A stretch of 64,000 nucleotides of DNA from CADEFX01 sp046154585. GTDB lineage: Bacteria; Pseudomonadota; Alphaproteobacteria; Rhizobiales; Hyphomicrobiaceae. A program made the position numbers and the translations under genes. Location: NCBI GenBank assembly GCA_046154585.1, contig JBJXDX010000122.1, forward strand, positions 1 to 64,000, read 5' to 3'. A model generated the notes under the pieces. It saw only the letters and a program-made list of their open reading frames with translations, had not been told where the DNA came from and did not search any database. This document shows positions 59,197 to 64,000 of the stretch, piece after piece (the stretch's first letter is position 1; every line of letters begins with the position of its first letter).

Positions 59197-61107
59197 TCAC
59201 TCAGGGTTTGAACCCGTCGCGTGGCTCGCAGTCTCATAGGATTCGCCCGCCGCAAGCCAGGCCTCTTCGGCGGCCTCTAGCTCCTTCGCGCGCTGGCCGC
59301 GTTCGAGCGACAACTGCTGCGCCCGCTGCGGATCACGCGTGTAGAGATCGGGATCGGCCAGCGCCTTGTCGATGCTGGCGATACTTTCGGACAGCCTGGT
59401 CACTGCCTTCTCCGCCGCCTGCAGCGCTTTCTTGAGCGGAGCAATCTCGGCGCGCCGCTGTGCCGCATCGCGCCGCTGTTCCGCACGGCCGGCGCGCGCT
59501 TCCGCGGTTGCCGCATCGCCCCCGTTGCGCTCGCGCTGGGTGCGCTGCGCCAGGAGCTCCGACCGATAGCTGTCGAGATCTCCGTCATACGGAGAGACGG
59601 TGCCGTTGCCGACGATCCAAAGCCGTTCGGCGCTGGCCTCGATGAGATGCCGATCGTGGCTGATGAGGATGACGGCACCGTTGTAGTCGTTGAGCGCGTA
59701 GATGAGGGACTCGCGCGCATCGATGTCGAGGTGGTTGGTCGGCTCGTCCAGGATCAGCAGGTGCGGACGATGGAATGTGGTCAGCGCCAGCAGGAGCCGC
59801 GCCTTCTCGCCGCCTGAAAGATTGCCGGCCTTCGTGTCGGCCTTGTCGGAGCCGAAGCCGCACGAGCCGAGCCGCGTCCGCTTCTGCGCCTCGGTGGCGT
59901 CCGGCATCAGCGCGGCGAAATGATCGTAGGGCGACTTCATCGGATTGAGCTCATCGAGCTGATGCTGCGCAAAGTATCCCACCTGCACCCGGTTGATCCC
60001 GAACACCTGTCCGGCGAGTGGCGGCAACCGCCCCGAGATCAGCTTTGCGAACGTGCTCTTGCCGTTGCCGTTCTGGCCGAGCAGCGCGATGCGATCGTCC
60101 TGGTCGATGCGCAAGTCCAGGCGCGAGAGCACGGGCTGGCCTGCCGCATATCCAACCGCTGCATCCTCGAGCCGCAGCAGCGGGCTCGCCAGCATCTTGG
60201 CCGGCTGCGGAAAAGCGAACGGGATGACTCGCTCGTCGACGTGCGAGGCGATCGGCTGCATGCGCGCGAGCGCCTTGATGCGGCTCTGCGCCTGCTTGGC
60301 CTTGCTGGCCTTGGCCCTGAAGCGCTCGACGAACGCCTCGATATGGCGGCGCGCATCGTCCTGCTTCTTTTTGAGCTTCAGTTCGAGGCGCTGCGTCTCG
60401 CGCCGCGCCTCCTCGAAGTCGTCGTACCCGCCGGTGTAGAGCGTGAGCTTGCCGCGCTCCAGATGCAGGATGGCTGTCACGGCACGATTGAGCAGGTCGC
60501 GATCGTGGCTGACGATGACGATGGTGTGCGGATAGGTTCTGAGGTAGCTCTCCAGCCACAACGTGCCTTCGAGGTCCAGATAGTTGGTCGGCTCGTCGAG
60601 CAGCAGAACTTCCGGCTCGAGAAACAGCACCGACGCCAGCGCGACGCGCATGCGCCAGCCCCCGGAGAACTCGCGGCACGCGCGCCGCTGGGCCGCCTCG
60701 TCGAACCCGAGGCCGGCCAGGATCTGCGCGGCGCGTGATGGCGCGCTGTGCGCGTCGATATCCGTCAGGCGGACCTGGATGTCGGCGATGCGCGCGGGAT
60801 CGGCCGCCCGCTCCGCCTCGGCGAGCAGCGACGCCCGCTCCACGTCGGCGCTCAGCACCCAATCGATCAGGCTGACCTCGCCGCCCGGCGCTTCCTGGGC
60901 CACGTGGCCAATGCGCGCGTTGCGGGATGTCGTGATGTTGCCGTCGTCCGGTGACAGCTCTCCCGTGATCAGCTTCAGCAAAGTGGTCTTGCCGGCGCCG
61001 TTGCGTCCGACCAGGCCCACCTTGTGCCCCGTCGGAATACCCGCGGTCGCCGCTTCGAGGATCGGCTTGCCTTCGATACGAAACGTGAGGTCGTTGATGT
61101 GCAGCAT
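59197..61107 (-). CDS. ABC-F family ATP-binding protein
   Basis: 636 residues with two ABC cassettes and no membrane part. Cassette 1: Walker A GRNGAGKTT, signature FSGGW (atypical first residues), Walker B LLLDEPTNYLDLEG. Cassette 2: Walker A GQNGNGKST, signature LSGGEKARL, Walker B LLILDEPTNHLD. A C-terminal coiled coil rich in Ala, Glu and Arg follows. ABC-F proteins act on ribosomes; this one resembles the Uup/YheS group. Specific role unknown. Confidence 0.92.
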   Translation of the reverse strand: MLHINDLTFRIEGKPILEAATAGIPTGHKVGLVGRNGAGKTTLLKLITGELSPDDGNITTSRNARIGHVAQEAPGGEVSLIDWVLSADVERASLLAEAERAADPARIADIQVRLTDIDAHSAPSRAAQILAGLGFDEAAQRRACREFSGGWRMRVALASVLFLEPEVLLLDEPTNYLDLEGTLWLESYLRTYPHTIVIVSHDRDLLNRAVTAILHLERGKLTLYTGGYDDFEEARRETQRLELKLKKKQDDARRHIEAFVERFRAKASKAKQAQSRIKALARMQPIASHVDERVIPFAFPQPAKMLASPLLRLEDAAVGYAAGQPVLSRLDLRIDQDDRIALLGQNGNGKSTFAKLISGRLPPLAGQVFGINRVQVGYFAQHQLDELNPMKSPYDHFAALMPDATEAQKRTRLGSCGFGSDKADTKAGNLSGGEKARLLLALTTFHRPHLLILDEPTNHLDIDARESLIYALNDYNGAVILISHDRHLIEASAERLWIVGNGTVSPYDGDLDSYRSELLAQRTQRERNGGDAATAEARAGRAEQRRDAAQRRAEIAPLKKALQAAEKAVTRLSESIASIDKALADPDLYTRDPQRAQQLSLERGQRAKELEAAEEAWLAAGESYETASHATGSNPE

Positions 61108-61140
61108 GGCGAGCGGAAATAGCCGGTCGGGCCCGTCTTG

Positions 61141-61788
61141 TCACGACTCGCGCAGGCTGAAGGCCGCCGGCAGTTCCGTCAGCGCATCGATTGTGACATC
61201 TGCACGAAGGGCGTCGGGATTGGCTCGATGCACCTCGGCCCAAAGACCGCGGCGCAAGAATATGCCGATGAGCCCGGCCTGCATGGCGGGCAGGACGTCG
61301 TTGTCGAGCCTGTCGCCGACATAGGCGATTTCCGCCGGCGCAAAAGCGGCAACCTCCACCACACGCGCAAAGAATGCAGGCGACGGCTTTTCCGTCCCCC
61401 AGCTGGCGGCACTGGAAATGAAATCGGCAGCAACGCCGGCATCGATCAGAAACCGCTCCGTGGCGGCCGACGTGTTGCCCGCAATGCCAACGCGAAAGCC
61501 CGCGCTTCTCAAACGCTCGAGACATGGCCGCGCATCGGCATGAAAGTCCTCGATACGAAAGCCCGGATCGTCGCCGGCCGCCCGGCGGGCATCTGTTGCG
61601 GAGGCCAAATCAAAGCCTGGCCGGAACGCCTCGAACATCTGCCGGTGATGCGCCCCGCGCCGCACGACGTCCTTGAGCGTGTCCATCAAACGCCCGCGCG
61701 GCACGTCCAGCCAGTCGGCCCAGCGATGCCAGAGCCCCTGTTCGTCGAGCAGCGTCTCACCCACGTCGAACACGATGGCGCGTATCAT
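61141..61788 (-). CDS. HAD family hydrolase
   Basis: 215 residues. Motif I is VFDVGETLLDE (nucleophile Asp, with Gly-Glu in place of the more usual Gly-Thr); motif II is VGIAGNTSA; motif III Lys and the acidic pair appear in WGTEKPSPAFFARV and YVGDRLDNDVLPA. A phosphatase acting on a small phosphorylated metabolite is likely, substrate unknown. It is 33 bases upstream of the ABC-F start. Confidence 0.88.
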   Translation of the reverse strand: MIRAIVFDVGETLLDEQGLWHRWADWLDVPRGRLMDTLKDVVRRGAHHRQMFEAFRPGFDLASATDARRAAGDDPGFRIEDFHADARPCLERLRSAGFRVGIAGNTSAATERFLIDAGVAADFISSAASWGTEKPSPAFFARVVEVAAFAPAEIAYVGDRLDNDVLPAMQAGLIGIFLRRGLWAEVHRANPDALRADVTIDALTELPAAFSLRES

Positions 61789-61806
61789 CGATCAACACCG
61801 GCTTCG

Positions 61807-62157
61807 TCAGTCACCTATACCTAAACGCTTGAGCAGGAACGCCATCGCCAAATAGGCCGCCGCTGTCAAAACGAGTGACACGGAAAGACTGGGCCAGAAC
61901 TGCCAACCGGCCTTGATGAGAACGGGAAAGCTCACGAAGAAGATCATGGAGACCAGGGCAAGCCACAAGATGTTGGTCGCAAGATCGGCCACACGTCCGG
62001 CATCGCCGGTATCCCAATAGAGCCACACGAATGCCAGCAGCGACGTGATGGGTAGAGACGCCAGCGCAGCGCCGAGCAAAGTGCTGCGCTTTGAGATCTC
62101 TGTTACCGCCACGATCAGCAGGGCTGAAATTGCAACCTTGATGGCGTACTCCAGCAT
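61807..62157 (-). CDS. DUF3147 family small membrane protein
   Basis: 116 residues with four predicted membrane helices (AIKVAISALLIVAVTEIS, LLGAALASLPITSLLAFVWL, ILWLALVSMIFFVSFPVLIK, LSVSLVLTAAAYLAMAFLLK). The pattern fits DUF3147; function unknown. It lies between the GYF_2 protein and HAD genes, same strand, with gaps of 8 and 18 bases, so the group is likely one operon. Confidence 0.8.
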   Translation of the reverse strand: MLEYAIKVAISALLIVAVTEISKRSTLLGAALASLPITSLLAFVWLYWDTGDAGRVADLATNILWLALVSMIFFVSFPVLIKAGWQFWPSLSVSLVLTAAAYLAMAFLLKRLGIGD

Positions 62158-62165
62158 GCGCTTTG

Positions 62166-63515
62166 TCAGCCGGCAACCACCGGCTTCAGCGCTTCCACCA
62201 GAAGGCGAAGCTGGACGTCCTCATCCTTGACGGCGAGTTGCGCGGCGAACCAGTCCTGCACCATCTGGCAGACCTTTTGCGGCGTCGCGCGCGATAGCGC
62301 CCGGGGATCGGAAAAGAGCTGCAGATCGGCCGGATTCCAGCCGCGCTGGGCCAATTGGGCAGCGAGTGCGTCGTAATCTTCGCGCCGAGGTGGCGCCTGG
62401 GCACGCGGCGCCTTGCGGCCCTCCGCAATCGCTTCGAACACGGCCACGACCTGGCCTTGCAGGTTGGCGGAATGCTCGGAGGACCGCATCAGCTCCACAA
62501 CAGCCGGATTCGTTTCGCCCTGGGAAATGAAGCTGTAGCAGGCGTCGATGCTATGCGCGGATAGCCGCCCGAGATTGGACAGGAAGGTCGATGCCAAAAC
62601 CCGCAGCCGCGGCGGGCTCGCCGACAGTGCCTCGGCGATATGCTTGCGCCGCAGGGCCACCATGGCATCCGCGAGGTATTTCGCGATCGCCTTCTCGTCT
62701 TTCTGTTCGCTGCTGAGGCGCGCCGTCTCTCGGATTTGCTCGGCGTACCAGTCCGGAAACTCGGTCTTCAGGAGACGCCAGAGCGCAGACTTCTGAAAGT
62801 TTGCGTCCACCTCCTGCGCCGACGAGCCGACCGCCAGCAACACGGACTGGCTGGAGTTGGCTCTCGCTGCCGGTGACGCATTCGCGGCCGTCCCGGTCGT
62901 CGCCGGTTTCGCACCGGATTGCGAATTGCCGGAATCCGATACATCGCTGAGGCCGAAATTAGCCATCAGTGCGGACAGGCGCCCCGTCTGATGCAGCGCC
63001 AGCGCAGCGCCCGCAAGGACCACCAGCAACAGCAGAAACACAACCAGCGTGCCGTAGGAGCGGCGATGCGCCCGTGCTGCCGCGGGCCGCGCAGTCCGTT
63101 GCTCCGCCGGACGTCCGTCTGCCCGGCGCTGGGGCGATGGCGCGGCTTGGCCGCGCGGGCTGCCTGCGATCGGTTGCCCTGTGGCCTCGGCGCCCCGGCT
63201 GCGGGGCTTTGCCATCGTCTGGGCCGGGCCGGTCGTGCCCTCCGCATCGTGCTTTGCCTGCGCGGCCACGCGCTGCCCGTCGATCGGACCCGCGCGAGCC
63301 GGCGCCGTCGGGTTCGACGCAGGCGCCGCTGGGCGGCCGGTCGGAAACACCGATGACGCCGGGCGCCAGTCGGGAAATCCGTGCCGCCACAGCAGATCGT
63401 TCGGCCGCATATGACCAAGCTCGATGAATTTCTTGAGCTCGACGTCATTCAACGGGCCGAACTGCTGGCCTTCCCGCGCTAGATACCACTCAATCGGATG
63501 TTCGCTATCGGACAT
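62166..63515 (-). CDS. GYF_2 (DUF4339) domain membrane protein
   Basis: 449 residues from the ATG at 63513-63515. The GYF_2 domain is at the N-terminus: WYLAREGQQFGPLNDVELKK, GHMRPNDLLWRHGFPDWRPA. A Pro/Ala/Arg-rich linker (about 60-155) leads to one membrane helix (about 160-182, LVVFLLLLVVLAGAALALHQ) and a helical C-terminal region (WYAEQIRETARLSSEQKDEK, YFISQ-type Cys/Gln segments). The C-terminal domain should be periplasmic and is unrecognised. No function is assigned. Confidence 0.72.
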   Translation of the reverse strand: MSDSEHPIEWYLAREGQQFGPLNDVELKKFIELGHMRPNDLLWRHGFPDWRPASSVFPTGRPAAPASNPTAPARAGPIDGQRVAAQAKHDAEGTTGPAQTMAKPRSRGAEATGQPIAGSPRGQAAPSPQRRADGRPAEQRTARPAAARAHRRSYGTLVVFLLLLVVLAGAALALHQTGRLSALMANFGLSDVSDSGNSQSGAKPATTGTAANASPAARANSSQSVLLAVGSSAQEVDANFQKSALWRLLKTEFPDWYAEQIRETARLSSEQKDEKAIAKYLADAMVALRRKHIAEALSASPPRLRVLASTFLSNLGRLSAHSIDACYSFISQGETNPAVVELMRSSEHSANLQGQVVAVFEAIAEGRKAPRAQAPPRREDYDALAAQLAQRGWNPADLQLFSDPRALSRATPQKVCQMVQDWFAAQLAVKDEDVQLRLLVEALKPVVAG

Positions 63516-63668
63516 GCTCGCCCGCAAATTCCTCGCTGTCCGGTCCTGAGTCCAGGTCTCGCCCCCAATTTACCACAGTTTGTGCGCGCGCGGACCAAGT
63601 CCTTGGGCCGCGGCATCGGTCCGCAACTAGACCCCGGAAGCGAGGCAATCCCGTGGCCGGCCAAGAGA

Positions 63669-64000
63669 CTAGCCCGGCGTCTTGAACTGCTCATCGACCG
63701 GCACGCGATAGGCGTTGGCCAGGCGGTTGGTCATGTTGGCAAGCCCGACGACGGCATAAAGCTCATTGATCTGCTCCTCGGTCGCACCCTTGGCGCGTGC
63801 AGCGGCCGTGTGGCTTGCCATGCAGTAGTCGCAGTTGTTGGTGACGGACACCGCGACGTAGATCAGCTCCTTCGTCAGCGGGTCGAGATGGCCTGGTCCC
63901 ATAATGCTTTTCAAGCTTTCCCACGTATGCTTCAGCATTCTGGGCTCGTTCGCCAAGTACTTCCAGAAATTGTTGACCTGCTTCACCTTGCGCGTCTGCT
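63669..64000 (-). CDS. Carboxymuconolactone decarboxylase/AhpD-like protein (start outside window)
   Basis: At least 110 residues; the frame stays open to the right edge (reading QTRKVKQVNNFWKYLANEPR), so the GTG at 63984-63986 is unlikely to be the true start. The AhpD core is present: LDPLTKELIYVAVSVTNNCD, then the CDYCMASH redox pair with the proton-relay His, then HTAAARAKGATEEQINELYA. Such proteins are thioredoxin-like peroxidase partners or decarboxylases. The 153-base gap to the GYF_2 gene holds nothing recognised. Confidence 0.85.
   Translation of the reverse strand, partial: QTRKVKQVNNFWKYLANEPRMLKHTWESLKSIMGPGHLDPLTKELIYVAVSVTNNCDYCMASHTAAARAKGATEEQINELYAVVGLANMTNRLANAYRVPVDEQFKTPG

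Noticed and set aside
1..64000. CRISPR array, rRNA operon, complete tRNA gene, prophage or insertion-sequence transposase
   Set aside because: No regularly spaced repeats, no rRNA-like sequence, no complete tRNA fold and no intact transposase or phage gene was found on reading both strands.

Overview
The window is a 64 kb piece of an alphaproteobacterial chromosome, most likely from the order Hyphomicrobiales (a Hyphomicrobium/Rhodoplanes-like or rhizobial relative). The evidence is gene content rather than any marker sequence: an FtcR-type flagellar regulator, the FlaF/FlbT pair, MotC and MotE-type motor proteins, a DUF1217 flagellar protein, a GapR-family nucleoid protein, a perfect CtrA-type site upstream of the flagellin gene, and high GC codon use throughout.

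Left flank (1-8 kb). A truncated hemolysin III gene is followed by two distantly related CoA-transferase/hydrolase genes. Between them lie a PhoX-type phosphatase and the scar of an integrated element: a tyrosine-integrase C-terminus carrying an in-frame stop, ending 18 bases before a 50-base 3' fragment of tRNA-Thr(GGT). A Crp/Fnr-type regulator and ftcR are divergent, with a perfect 8+8 palindrome between them.

Flagellar island (8-41.7 kb). About 39 genes encode almost the whole flagellum. Hook, hook-filament junction and filament-control genes come first (flgE, flgK, flgL, flaF, flbT, flgD). Next are export genes (fliQ, flhA, fliR) with small accessory proteins, then an inverted block (fliI, flgF, DUF1217). 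Motor and switch genes (motA, fliM, fliN, fliG, flhB) follow, then rod, ring and export genes (flgB, flgC, fliE, flgG, flgA, flgI, motE, flgH, fliL, fliP). A single flagellin gene with its own terminator is next, and last a tightly overlapped chain fliF-fliH-motB-motC-fliK-lysozyme. No chemotaxis genes, fliD, fliS, fliO or flagellar sigma factor were seen. FtcR at the left edge and CtrA (inferred from the site) are the likely controllers.

Right flank (41.7-64 kb). This is mixed core and accessory content: a J-domain-like protein, small unknowns, a PilZ protein, ArfB, an Hsp20 gene with a ROSE-like RNA thermometer, a PaaI-type thioesterase, a GapR-family protein, an envelope trio (sigma-54 response regulator, L,D-transpeptidase, DUF882 protein), oligoendopeptidase F, the Kup potassium transporter, an ABC1-family kinase, a cupin, a GST, MurI, an ABC-F ATPase, a HAD hydrolase, a DUF3147 protein, a GYF_2-domain membrane protein and a truncated AhpD-like gene.

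The most interesting structure not explained by genes is a family of three intergenic elements of about 160 bp (10208-10371, 51386-51551, 53469-53627). Each is two consecutive long hairpins with conserved stems and variable loops, bounded by CTAGTGT/ACACTAG ends and rich in GANTC sites. One supplies the stop codon of flgE; the other two flank pepF in direct orientation.
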